In this document: positions 43,085 through 55,590 of the stretch, in pieces
How positions within the stretch are numbered: the first letter of the stretch is position 1
Layout of the letters: each line of letters opens with the position of its first letter
Notes under the pieces: model-generated
What the model saw: the letters and a program-made list of their open reading frames with translations, nothing else
Databases searched by the model: none
Told to the model about the DNA's origin: nothing
Translations under genes and position numbers: made by a program
Assembly (NCBI RefSeq): GCF_046774425.1
Contig: NZ_CP177248.1
Location: forward strand, 248,001-312,000
Direction of reading: 5' to 3'
DNA length: 64,000 nt
Origin: Malacoplasma muris
GTDB lineage: Bacteria; Bacillota_I; Bacilli_A; Mycoplasmatales; Mycoplasmoidaceae

Positions 43085-44245
43085 ATGAATTATTATAATT
43101 TAAAACCTAGATATTATTTTGGAGAAGGTGCTGTATCTTGCTTAGAAGGTGAATTTGCAAGAAGAAAATTTAAAAAGGCTTTAATACTTTATGGTGGAGG
43201 ATCTATAAAATTAAATGGAGCTTATGATGATGTTGTAAAACAATTACAAAAAGCGAATATTGATTTTGTAGAGTTTAGTGGAATAGAACCAAATCCTCGT
43301 GATACTACAATAACTTCAGCAATTGATTTTGTTATAAATAATGGAGTTGACTTAATTTTAGCTGTTGGTGGTGGAAGTGTTGTTGATGCTTCAAAGGTTA
43401 TTGCAACACTTGCTACAAATCGTTCAAAATATAATACAGTTTGAGATTATGTTACTAATCCTAAACAGTTACAACAATTGCCTATTCCTATTATTTCAGT
43501 TATTACTTTAGCTGGAACAGGAAGTGAAAATAATGCTGGTAGTGTTGTTACAAATCTTGATAAAAAATTAAAAAAAGGTGTTCACCAACAATATGCTATT
43601 CCATATGTAGCAATTGAAGATCCAACATATACATATACTGTAAATGCATGACAAACAGCTTCTGGTATATTTGATTGTTTTTCACATTTATTAGAGCAAT
43701 ATTTTGGTCAAAACACTTTTGAGTGAACAAAAGAAATAATCTTTGCACAATTAAGAGTACTTTTAAAATATGCAAAATTTGTCATTGACAATCCAACAGA
43801 TTTTACATCAAGAGCTAATATATTATGAACCACATCAATGGCATTAAATTCAACTACAAGTTTTGCTAGTGATTCTGATTGAAATGTGCATACTTTAGAA
43901 CATGCTTTTAGTGGTAAGTGAGATATAACTCATGGTGCAGGACTTGCATTAATTACACCTACTTATTTAGAAATCAGAGGAAAAAAAGAAGAATGATTTT
44001 ACAAAAAAGTTGAACACTTAGGCAAAGAGGTTTTTAAAGTTAGTAATTTTGAAGAAACAATTTTATTTTTAAAAAGTTTCATTAAGGCAATTGGTTTACC
44101 TTTAAAATGAAATGAATTTAAAGAAATTACTTCTTTTGATGAAAGTGATGTTAATGAACTTTTAAATCACTCATTACAATTTGGAGATGAAAGTTTAAAA
44201 GAAACATATTTAGAAGTGTTAAATACTTTAAAAAATGATATTTAA
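43085..44245 (+). CDS. Iron-containing alcohol dehydrogenase (butanol-dehydrogenase type)
   Basis: 386 residues. Interconverts aldehydes or ketones and alcohols with NAD(P)H. NAD(P)-binding AVGGGSVVDASKVIA near residue 95 and TLAGTGSENN near 145. The metal ligands are visible: Asp and His in FDCFSHLLEQ, His in HTLEHAFSG, and His in DITHGAGLALITP. Closest to the BDH/YugJ branch by general pattern. Strong ribosome-binding site GGAGAGAAGGGAA. Transcript ends in a good terminator. Possible role in regenerating NAD during fermentation. Confidence 0.93.
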
Positions 44246-44274
44246 GATGTTTATTAAAGAAATAAAATAAATTT

Positions 44275-44303
44275 TATGTCTGTGTTAACAGACATCTTTT
44301 TTA
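44275..44303 (+). terminator. Terminator behind the alcohol dehydrogenase gene
   Basis: ATGTCTGTGTTAACAGACAT, stem with a short loop, followed by CTTTTTTATTTT. Confidence 0.88.
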
Positions 44304-44349
44304 TTTTATATAGAGTTTAATATTTTGCTTTTTTTCATTATTAATAAAT

Positions 44350-44355
44350 TATAAT
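44350..44355 (+). promoter_or_regulatory. -10 box of the helicase gene, leaderless arrangement
   Basis: TATAAT ends seven bases before the ATG at 44363. There is no Shine-Dalgarno sequence, so transcription likely begins at the start codon. Confidence 0.55.
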
Positions 44356-44362
44356 TTTCTAT

Positions 44363-47300
44363 ATGAAATCAAATACATCTTTAAAAAATAAATTAGGGAA
44401 TTTAATTAATGTTAGTGCTAGAGACACATCTATAATGGTTAATTTAAATGCAACACATTTGGATTTATCAAAATATGTTGATCAAACTAATATTAATAAA
44501 TTTTTCTTAGGAGAAATTGATAAATTAGAAATAGATATAAATATTAATAGTGATAATATTTTATCAATTTTAAGATCAATAAATAGTGCAGAAGAATTTG
44601 TTAATGTTATTAATGAATATAAAATATATATTCCTACAACAAAAATTAAGTTGTTACATCAAGATTTTAAAAATAATAAGGAAAATTGTGTAGAAAAAGC
44701 AATTGATTATATAGAGAATTTAAAGCAAAATATTTTATATGTAGAAAGAAAAGCTAAAGAAATAAAAAATGATAAAGGAACTTGAAACTTATTTTTTACA
44801 AGATATTTTTTAGTTGGTAAAACACAAACAAAAAAAACAACAATTAAAGCTCCTATTTTATTTTTTAACGTTGAACTTCAATTTATAAAAGAAGAATCAA
44901 AAATAATTATTGGCAAGGCAGATGATTTTTTAGTATTAAATGAAAAACTAATAATATATTTGTTAAGAGATTCTAATAAGGAAAATAAACTATTAACTGA
45001 TTTTGGTACTATTGATTCTATTAATGATTTTAAAGAAAAAGTTAATAGAATTATTGGCATTAATTTAGAATATGGTAGTAAAAATGATATGTCATTCTTG
45101 AATAAAAAATCAAAAGAAATTCAGGAACAATATGATAGTTTATTTATAGAAGATGGAACATCTTTTGGAATTTATGAACCAATGGGTGGAAAGCTAAAAC
45201 AAGATTTAGAAGTAATTATAAATAGTAATACTGCAAATAGTGTTTTTGAAACTTTTAACTTAGTGCCAAATGAAGAAATTCAAAGACAAGAATTAGATGA
45301 AGAACCTTTAATTCAAATTGGTAAACTAGACTTATATCAAAAGTTTGCAGTTAGATCATCAATATTACAAAACACAATAATACATGGACCACCAGGAACT
45401 GGAAAGTCAGAAGTTATTACTAATATAATTGCAAATGTTTTGATTAAAGGTAAATCTGTAATGATGGTTTCTGAAAAGAAAGCAGCATTAGATGTGCTAG
45501 AAAAGAGATTAAATTCACTAAATATATTTATGCTTCAAATGTATGATAATAATGATAAAGAAACTTTTTATAATAGTATTATCAAACTTGAACAATTTTT
45601 AGGTAAAAGTTGATTATCTCCATGAAGTAATAATTCAATAGAAAAACTTGAAAATAATAATGTATATCTTACAAATAAAAAATTATCAAATGACTTTATT
45701 AATCAAGTTAATTCTTTGTTAGAATTAGAAAATTTTACATATAAAGATTATGACTTTAATAGTTTTAATAAAACAATAGTAAAATTATGAAAAAATAAAG
45801 AAATATTTTCTAAAATCATGAGCGAAAAAGTTTTAGAAATATTTGAAGATTATAAAAATAGTTTGAAGATTTCATATGAAGCATTATTTTGTAAAGTTGA
45901 GGATTTTTCAAAATTTATAATTGCAAATCATTTATCTTCAGAAGAACTATTTTTTGAATTTAAAAGAGATGTTGATAATTTTATTAAATACAAAAATGAA
46001 TTTAATTTTGATATAAATAATGTTGATAAAATTATTCAAATAAAGAAATATTCAACCTTCTTATTTAATTACTTAAATAGTAATTTAGTTTATGCTCAAG
46101 CATTAAGAAATAATCCATATGAATTTTATAATATTATTAAAGTTGTAAAACATGCTCAAAAAATCACAATGGGATTAGTACATCCTGACTTTTTTAGAGA
46201 TATAAATAATTTATTTAATAGATTAAAATCATTTATAAATTTAATAAATAACTGTAGTTCAAAAAAAGTAAAATATTTTTTTGATGAATTTGTCTATAGA
46301 AATAATTTTGTAAATATTAAACCATTTTCTAAATTGTTTTATAAAACTAAACTAACAAAACAAGATGAAATGATTTTAGAACAATTGAATTTAATTGTTA
46401 ATTTACAAGCTGATTATTTAACAGATTTAAAGTATATTATGGATAACTGGTACTATTTTGAACCAATTATTATTATGTATCATTTTAACCACAAAATATT
46501 TGATGCAAAGTATATTAACTATATAAATAATAAATTTTATTTGTTTGACTATAAATTGTTTATGATTCAAACAAATTATAAATTTAATGAAGAAATATTT
46601 ACTAAAACTAAAGATTTAGTTAGTGTTTATAATGTTTTTGCTGAAAAATTTCCTGAAATTAAAGATTATAAATTGTTAAATAATTATATAGATGAGCTAA
46701 AGAAAATTAATTGATTAGAATTTGACAAGATTATTAAAGATTTTGTTAAATCAATCTTGTTAGACAAATTATCTAAATTATCAAATAGTGATAGAGAATT
46801 ACTTCAAAGAGCAATTCATGTTGCTAATCTAAAAAGAAGACCTGGAATATATAAATATATTGAAGAATATAAAAATGTATTGCTTTATTTATTTCCTATA
46901 TGAGTTTCAAGACCAGAACAAATATCATTATACATACCTTTAGAAAAAGGACTTTTTGATTATGGAATATTTGATGAAGCAAGTCAAATGTTTTTAGAAA
47001 GAGCATATCCTTTACTTTATAGAAATAAAATTAATATTGTAGCAGGTGATCAAAATCAATTAAAGCCTTCTAGTTTCTTTATGATGAGAGATGATGATGA
47101 AAATGAAGAAGAAATTGAATTTGATGATTTAGACACACAAGAGTCATTATTAGATAGAGCACAAGCTACTTCATGAAATAATGTTATGTTAAAGAATCAC
47201 TATAGATCTGAAAAGAAAGAATTAATTCAGTTTTCTAATCAATACATATATAATAATGAATTAAATTATGCTTCAGTTAATTCAATGAATGGAATCAATG

Positions 47301-48190
47301 GTATTGAAGTAATAAATGTTAATGGATATTTTAATGAAAAATATAATATACAAGAAGCTAATAAAACAATAGAATTATTGAGCAAATATTGTAGTAGTTT
47401 TAAATCTATTTTAGTGATTACAGCAAATGCTAATCAGTCAAAATATTTAACACAATTAATTTTCTCTAAAGAGTTTGCAAATAGTTCTATAACTAAATAT
47501 TACATTAATAATCAAATTACTATTGTTAATATAGAGAATGTTCAAGGTAATGAAGCAGACCTTGTAATACTATCACTATGTTATGGTAAAAAAGATGAGA
47601 ATTCAAAAGTTCATGCTAGGTTTGGACCATTAATTAATGATGGTGGTAAGAATAGATTAAATGTAGCTATTACACGTAGCAAAAAGAAAATGATTATTTT
47701 AAAATCTTTATATGCAGCAGATATTAATACTGCTTCAACTAAAAATCAAAACCTAATATTGTTTAAAAATTTCATTGAATTTTTGGATAATAATGAAAAA
47801 ATTAAAAAAGAACTTTATTTAAATCAAATTAATAAATTAAATAATGAATATTATAATTTTGATTCAGATTTTGAACAAGAAGTATTTATGTATATAAAAC
47901 CAATGATACAAAAGAAAAACTTAATTCTTGATACACAATATGAAGTTGGTAGTAAAAAAATTGACATTGTAATAATTGACCCAAATTCTCAGGAAGTAAT
48001 TTTAGGTATTGAAGTTGATGGGTGAAAATATCATTCTAAACCAATTAAAATGGTTGAAGACATTTATAGACAACAATTTCTTGAATCAAGAGGTTATAAA
48101 ATCTTTAGGGTATTAGAATTTGAATGAAAATATAATAGAGATTTAGTATTAAATGAATTATTGATGCAATTAAGAGCATGTGGTTTTTAG
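44363..48190 (+). CDS. SF1 DNA/RNA helicase with C-terminal nuclease-like domain
   Basis: 1,275 residues. Walker A GPPGTGKSE near residue 342, Walker B as FDEASQ near residue 870, AGDQNQLKP motif III, HYRSE motif IV, VQGNEADLVILSL motif V, and NRLNVAITRSKKK motif VI. This is the UPF1/DNA2-like SF1 class with a large helical insert between Walker A and B. The last 80 residues hold KKIDIVIID...ILGIEVDGWKYH, then the RQQFLESRGYKIFRVLEFEW block typical of DUF559/Vsr-like PD-(D/E)xK nucleases. M. genitalium MG140 is a helicase of similar size. It could act in repair or defence; no partner genes adjoin. Confidence 0.88.
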
Positions 48191-48237
48191 TAAAATTATT
48201 GCTTTATTTCCATGATTTTTACCTATATTATGTTAAG

Positions 48238-48276
48238 AAATCTATGATTAGTTGTCTAATTATAGATTTTTTTATA
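48238..48276 (+). terminator. Terminator of the helicase gene
   Basis: AAATCTATGATTAG / CTAATTATAGATTT stem, loop TTGT, then TTTTT. Confidence 0.85.
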
Positions 48277-48366
48277 TATAAAATTCCATAAAAATATTTT
48301 GAAACGTTGCGATTTAAATTTAAACGCGTTAGCATAACACTATAAATAAAAGTGGGGTTTTAAAAT

Positions 48367-51300
48367 ATGAAAGTAAATAAGAAATTATTATTTTTAGTTC
48401 CTTCAGCAATTGCTTCAATTGCTTTAGTCCCAACAATTGGTGTTATTGGAGCTAGACGTATATCAAGTAGAAACTCCAACACATTAGGCGATGTTTCTAA
48501 TATTACACAAGATGTTACAAATTCAACTACTCAAGATGTTAAAGAATTGGTACCTTCTACATCAAACTTCATAAATAAAAAGATAGTTACAAATTTTGGA
48601 CCAATAGTTTTTTGAGAAGACACTATTACAAGTTTGGATTGATTTGGTGCTAAAAGATGAAGTATTGATCTAAAGAATGATCCAGAAGTAGCTAAATTAA
48701 AAAATAGTGATAATTCACGTGGATTTCCAGATGGTACAAAAGGGTATGGTACAGATATTAAAAGATCATGATTAAATTATGATTATGATTTTCAAAATAA
48801 TGTATTATGAATATTAAGTAATGTTAATAATGGGTGAGGTGGTAGTACAAGTCGTCATCCTCAAAAAAATCAATGATTTTTAGGAATAGATGGCATTACA
48901 GGTAAAATAAAATATTCTAAGGGTCAAAGTATTAGAATTCATGGTAGAAGTGATGTTTATAATTTTTTATCTATATTAGATGATGGGGACCCAGTTGCAT
49001 ATGGATTAGGATTCTCAATAAATTCATTAAGTGAAACAACAGTAATGATGGAAAGATTTGATAAAGAATCTGGTAATGTGGAATTAAAAGCAGGTAATTG
49101 ACCTAAAAGTTGAGTGGGTACTGGTAGTGGATTAGGAGATGTTGGAAGAAAACATCCTCAAACTGATTATGCTAGAGTTAATCCTACTCAATCATTATTT
49201 TCAGATATTTTTTATAACATTATTCCTATTGGAAATAATTTAAATATAGGATTTACAATAAGAAAGACTAATCCAAGGAGAGATGGTAATATTTTTAAAA
49301 ATGATGTTCCTTGATTAAAAAGCACTGCAGATGTGAGTGGTGTTTCTCTTGAAATAAAAATGTTATTATTAGATGATCAATTAACATATGCATTGCCAAA
49401 TGACCCTATATGAGGTCAACCTGTACATTTATTTACTCCTAGTGAAGAAAATTGAAAAAATAAATTTACATATCCATCACGTGACTATCATAAGTTGCTA
49501 GATGGAAGAATTGTTACCCTTGTTTATAATAATATTGTTATCATTACACCAGGAGTTGGAAATTCTGCTCCAACATATACTATTAAAGCAATTGAAAATG
49601 GTGATAAATGAATAGAATCATGAACATTTGATAATAATGAAGATTTATTTTATAAAGTCTATGGTCAAACAGAAATTAAGAAATTAACATTGGACCCAAA
49701 TAAAATATCTACAAACCATGTAGGCTCACTATATTATGATTTAGCTAATTCTCCAATTGAAGACATAAAAAATAATGCTACACATTTCTCTTTATATAAT
49801 GTTTATGGTTATGCTGGTCAAATTATGTTGATTAATTCATACTTTGATGGATATAATGCAAGACAACCAATAGTAAATAATCCTGACAATAAATATGGAT
49901 TAGCTGCTGCTATTGTAAGTAATAAAAATGCTTCAGGACAAGGTGATACTAAAGGTTTATTAAATGGTGAAAATGCATATTTAAAATCAGCAGATTTTGA
50001 CATTAGCCAAGATGTTTTAAATAAAAAATTACCTAGTGAAATTACAAGAGAAGATATTACTTTTTTACATGAATCTTTTTTAACTAAAAACACAACTAAG
50101 AATGAAGATGGTTCTTTAAAATATGAACCATTTGTTAAAAATGAAATTGATGATTTTAATAAGACATTACAAGTTACTTTAAACTTAGATCAAATTCCTT
50201 GATTTGTTTCGGATGGAGTAATGCCTAGTAATATAGTTCCTTTAAAAATCACAAAGTCATTTAGTCTTAATACTGAATTAACAAGTAGATTTAGTTGAAA
50301 AAATGTAGATCAAGAAGATTATGACTTTAGAAATACATTACCAAGTAAAATGACAATTGAAGATATTCAAAGAGTAAGTCCTCTAGTTTCAACATTGACT
50401 AGTCAAAGACAAGTTATAAATGGTGATTCATATCCAAAAACAGAATACCAAATAACAGAAGCAAATGATACAACTGGTAAGATAAAAATACAGGCAACTT
50501 ATAAATATCTTCCAATGGAATTATCTGCAAATACAAGCAATATAAAAGAATATATAACAAAAAAAGAATATACTATTTTTAGATCAACTGATGCTAAGAA
50601 AATTAGATTTGTTGGTAATAATCTTACGGATGTTTCTCAAATTCCAGAATTGAAAGAAATCAAAGAATCAAATATATTACCAAGTAGTTTTTTAAATGCA
50701 TCAAAGCAAGATTATTTAAAATTTATAGATATTAATAATAGTGCAGGATATCCATTATCAAAAATGAATATTACTGCAACAGCAGATGATGTTAATGGAA
50801 CTTTGACTATTAATATAGATCCAAAAGGATATGATTCATCTTTAAGTGTTCAAACAAAAACATATACTGGTTTAAACAAAACTAATACATATTCATTAAG
50901 ATTCAAAGATGAATCTACTATAAAGCCAAATTATTTGCCAAGTGAAATAAATGAAGAATTATTTTACCAAAACTTTCTTACATTTAGTGGATTTGATTCA
51001 TCTGATTTTGAACTTCAGTTATATCCAAATGATGTAACAGGAGCTTTAACAGCAAACATTATCTTAGTTAGTAATTATCCTAATGGTCCAACTGCAAATA
51101 GTGATTTTAAATTAGAAAACGGTCAATGAATTGCAAGAAGAACATTTACTGGATTTAAAAATATTGATGACTATAATAAAGAATATCAATTGTCTTTTAA
51201 AGAAGATGGACATACTTCTTTATATGAAGTTCAAAGACTAACTCCAAATGAGATAAAAAATAAATTAGAATCTACTGCTGGATTAGTTCTTGGTAACAAG

Positions 51301-51840
51301 ACATATACAAGTGCAAAAGATTTGATTGAGTTGTTTATTTCAAGTAAAGGTAGTAAGTTACCTACTATAAGTAACAATAGTAATGTTGATGTTAACATGT
51401 ATATCAACAATGGTGGTGGTGAAATTACTTGATCAATAACTTTTAAAAATTTAGAAGGATATGCAAATCCAATAACATTTCTACATACTGTAGGAGGATT
51501 TGCTAAAGGTAATGATGTTGCAACACCAGATATTCTAACATTCAAAAATTCTAATCAATTAAAACTATCTCATTCTAATTATTTTGATATGTTACCAAGT
51601 CAGATTGAATCAATGTTAAAAAATAATAAACAAATAATTAATAATTTCTTTTTAAATACTCCAACAGGTGGATATTTTACATCAATTCAAAGTGGTGATT
51701 TTACATTAGAAATTGTTGCAAATGATACAAGAGGAACATTAAATATTAAAATTAAATTTGTGAAAAATAACACTAATAACATTAATTCAAATTCTTTATT
51801 AGAATACAATCAAACATTTACTGGTTTTATGTATCATTAA
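48367..51840 (+). CDS. Lipoprotein_17-repeat surface protein, paralog A
   Basis: 1,157 residues. N-terminal uncleaved or signal segment LLFLVPSAIASIALVPTIGV with no lipobox Cys, followed by a Ser/Asn/Thr-rich spacer. The N-terminal half (to about 430) is an unassigned, possibly propeller-like domain (repeated VLWILSN, GRIVTLVYNNIVII segments) and differs from paralogs B and C. The second half has four or five Lipoprotein_17 units, each with (N/D)D-x-x-G-x-L/I and a final TFTGF or TYTGL: about residues 700, 805, 890, a degenerate one near 1020, and 1118. The RBS-like AGTGGGG precedes ATG. Likely a surface antigen. Confidence 0.85.
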
Positions 51841-51880
51841 TTAAAACATAAAACAAATTTTAATCTAATTATATTTTATA

Positions 51881-51914
51881 AATCATGTAATTTTTTATTA
51901 CATGATTTTTTATT
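51881..51914 (+). terminator. Terminator of paralog A
   Basis: AATCATGTAAT / ATTACATGATT stem followed by TTTTATT; nearly the same hairpin follows paralog B. Confidence 0.85.
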
Positions 51915-51939
51915 ACAAATAAATAATTTTTTGTATATT

Positions 51940-51978
51940 AAAATTTGACTTTAAATATTATTTCGTTTATCGTTTAGT
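51940..51978 (+). promoter_or_regulatory. Conserved upstream element of paralog B
   Basis: About 40 bases ending TATTATTTCGTTTATCGTT are nearly identical upstream of B and C (55520-55559) and include TTGACT, a likely -35 box. They differ from the region before paralog A, so B and C appear to share a promoter type. The exact -10 box is uncertain. Confidence 0.55.
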
Positions 51979-52003
51979 AATGAAATTAAAGTGGGGTTTA
52001 TAT

Positions 52004-55000
52004 ATGAAAATAAATAAAAAATTATTATTTTTAGTACCTTCTGCAATTGCTTCAATTGCATTAGTGCCAACAATTGGTGTCATTGGTGCTAGACGTATAT
52101 CAAGTAGAAACTCCAATACATTAGGTGATGTTTCTAATGTTACACAAGATGTTACAAATTCAACAACTCAATCTAGCAAGCCACTTGTACCAGCTTATGC
52201 AAACATGGCTAATCCAAAATTAAGTTCAAGAAATGGCCCAATAGTTTTTTGATTAAACAAAATTACAAGTTTAGACTGATTTGGTGCTGAACGTTGAACT
52301 CTTAGTATGCAAACAGATGTACAATTTAGTGATGGATTTAAACCTTTCCAAAATATAGGAGATGGTAAAACTAATTGAGTAAGATGGTGATTAAATTTCG
52401 AACTAGATAAAGTTAATGATATACTGTATGTTCTTTCAAATGCAAAAGGAGGACAAAAACAATATGCTATTGCAATAGATGTTCAAACTGGTAAATTAAT
52501 TGATTATTATGAAACAGCTGAAGCTATTAGTGGTGGCGTTAATAGCAATGTTCATTCTCAAGCATTTTTTCAAATAAGAGTTTTAAAGAATGGTAATTTA
52601 GCGTTTCTAGGTAAAGCTGGACATGTTGCTTCAGGAGATGTTGATGTTATAGATGTTGTTGACATTAAAACAAAACAAGTAACTAGATATAATGGAAATA
52701 TTGATAATAGCATTGCTCCAAGACCTACTGCTACTACAACAGGACATGATTACAGTAGATCAACAAATATAATGTTTAATTTAATACCTATAGCAGATAA
52801 TAGAAATTTATTAGCTTACTACAATTTAACAAGTAGATCAGGGACAAGTAATGATGGTGGAGCTACTGGTGGAACTTCTGAAGTTCGTTTTATATTAGTT
52901 GATGACCATATGAATACAATTTCTAATGCAACAAATGGTTGAAATAATGAATCTAAATTAGTAACAAATGCTATAACTGGAACTAGAAATAGTACAATTA
53001 CTCCACAATGTGACTACCATGTTTTATTGGATGGAAGAATTGTTACTGTAATATATGACAAACTTGTAATTATTGACCCAACAGATTCTAACAATCCAAA
53101 ATTATCAATTTCAGCTTTAGAAGAAGATAAATGAATTGAATCATGATCTTTTGATAGTAATGAAACATTATTTTTCAAAGAGAGAAATGGAACAAATATT
53201 AAACAAGTAAAACTTGATCCTGATAAAAATAATATTAATAATCCAAATCATGTAATTTCTCAATATTACAATTTAGCAGATTCTCCTATTCAAGAAATAA
53301 AAGATACAGCAAGTAGCCTTATTCTATATAATGTTTATGGTTATATTGGTCAAATAATGCTTATTAATTGTTATTATAGAGAATATATAGATTATAAAAA
53401 AGTTCCTACAGAACAGGAAATCACTGACAATAAATATGGATTAGCTGTTGCTATCACAAACAATAAAACAGCTACAGGTCAGGGTGATACAAAAGGTTTA
53501 TTAAATACAGATAATGCATTTTTAAAATCATCAGATTTTACAATTTCACAAGATATTCTTGATAAAAAATTACCAAGTGAAATTACAAGAGAGGATTTAA
53601 CATTTTTAAATGGTGCTTTTTTAACTAAAAATACAGCTAAAAATGAAGATGGCAGTTTAAAATATGAACCTTTTGTAAAAAATAAAATTGATGATATTAA
53701 CAAGACATTACAAGTTACTTTAAACTTAGATCAAATTCCTTGATTTGTTACTGATGGACAAATGCCTAGCAATATAGTTCCCTTGAAAATTACAAAAGAG
53801 TTTAATACTGTTACTGAAATATCAAGTAGATTTAGTTGAAAAAATGTTGATCAAGAAGATTATGATTTTAAAAATACATTACCAAGTAAAATGACAGTTG
53901 CTGATATTGAAAGAATCAATCCTTTTGTTTCGACTTTAACTAGTCAAAGACAAATAATAAATGGTAGTTCATATCCAAAAACTGAATATGTAATAAAGGA
54001 AATAAACGATACAGAAGGTAAAATAAAAATTGAAGCAACTTATAAATATCTTCCTATGGAATTATCTGCATATGAAAATAATTTAAAAGAATATAAGTCA
54101 GAAAGAGAATATACTATTTTTAAATCAACTGACAATAAGCAAATTACATTTGTTGGAAATGCTAATACAGATGTTTCTCAAATTCCTGAATTAAAAGAAA
54201 TTAAAGAATCAAATATATTACCAAGTAGTTTTGTTGGTGCATCTCAGCAAGAATATTTAAAATTTATAGATATAAATAATAGTAAAGGATATCCATTATC
54301 AAAAATGAATATTACAGCAGTACCAAATGATGTTGAAGGAACCTTAACTATTAATATAGATCCAAGTAATTATGATTCAAGCTTGCAAAGATACACAAAA
54401 ACATATACTGGTCTAAATAGAACTGCAACATATTCATTGAGATTTAAAGAAAGTGAAGGTTCTATAAAACAAAACTATTTACCAAGTGAAATAAATGAAG
54501 AATTATTCTATCAAAATTTCCTTACATTCAATGGATTTGATTCATCTGATTTTGAACTTCAATTATATCCAAATGATGTAACAGGAGCTTTAACAGCAAA
54601 TATTATATTGATTGGAAATTATCCAAATGGACCAACTGCAAATAGTGATTTTAAATTTGAAAATAATCAATGAATTGCAAGAAGAACATTTACTGGATTT
54701 AAAAACGTTGATGATTACAATAAAGAATATCAATTATCTTTTAAAGAAAATAGTGATTCTTCTTTATATGAATTACAAAGATTAACGCCTAGTGAAATAA
54801 AAACTAAATTAGAATCAACAAATGGTTTAACAATTGCTGGTCAAAATTATAAAAATGTAAAAAATCTTGTAGAACTATTTGTATCAAGTAAAGGTATTAA
54901 ATTGCCAAATATAAGTAGTAGTAATAATGTAAATGTTAATATGTATATAAATAATGGTGGCGGTGAAATCACTTGATCTATAACTTTTAGTAATTTGGAT

Positions 55001-55384
55001 GGTTATCCAAATCCTATAACATTTCTACATACTATGAGTGGATTTGCCAAAGGGAATGATGTTGCAACACCAGATGTTTTAACATTTAAAAATTCTAATC
55101 AATTAAAGTTATCACATTCTGACTATTTTAATATGTTACCAAGTCAAATTAAATCAATGTTAGAAAATAATAATCAATTAATTAATGAATTCTTTTTAAA
55201 TCCCCCAACTGGTGGATACTTTACAGCAATTCAAAAAAATAATTTTAAATTAGATATTGTTGCAAATGATACAAGAGGAACATTAAATATAAAAATTAAA
55301 TTTACAAAAAATGATACAAACAATATTCATAAAGATTCTTTATTAGAATATAACCAAATGTTTACTGGTTTTGTTTATCATTAA
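52004..55384 (+). CDS. Lipoprotein_17-repeat surface protein, paralog B
   Basis: 1,126 residues from ATG 52004. Same N-terminal segment as A and the same Lipoprotein_17 half, but a different N-terminal ectodomain (DILYVLSNAKGGQKQYAIAI, then RNLLAYYNLTSRSG). That domain is shared with C. The C-terminal half differs from A and C at many positions (MTVADIERINPFVS rather than MTIEDIQRVSPLVS). GTGGGGTTTA precedes the ATG. Surface antigen, function unknown. Confidence 0.85.
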
Positions 55385-55403
55385 TATAAATCACAAATTA
55401 AAA

Positions 55404-55437
55404 AATCATGTAATTTTGTATTACATGATTTTTTATT
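55404..55437 (+). terminator. Terminator of paralog B
   Basis: AATCATGTAAT / ATTACATGATT stem followed by TTTTATT, matching the one after paralog A. Confidence 0.85.
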
Positions 55438-55519
55438 ATTTATTTAATGTGTATTATTTGTATTTTATCCACTAAGTGTCTTTCATCATAAATTATCAAA
55501 ATAATAAAATTTTACACAT

Positions 55520-55559
55520 TAAAATTTGACTTTACATATTATTTCGTTTATCGTTTAGT
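55520..55559 (+). promoter_or_regulatory. Conserved upstream element of paralog C
   Basis: Same roughly 40-base element as at 51940-51978, with TTGACT and TATTATTTCGTTTATCGTT. Confidence 0.55.
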
Positions 55560-55590
55560 CATAAAAAATTAATAAGTGGGGTTTTAAAAT

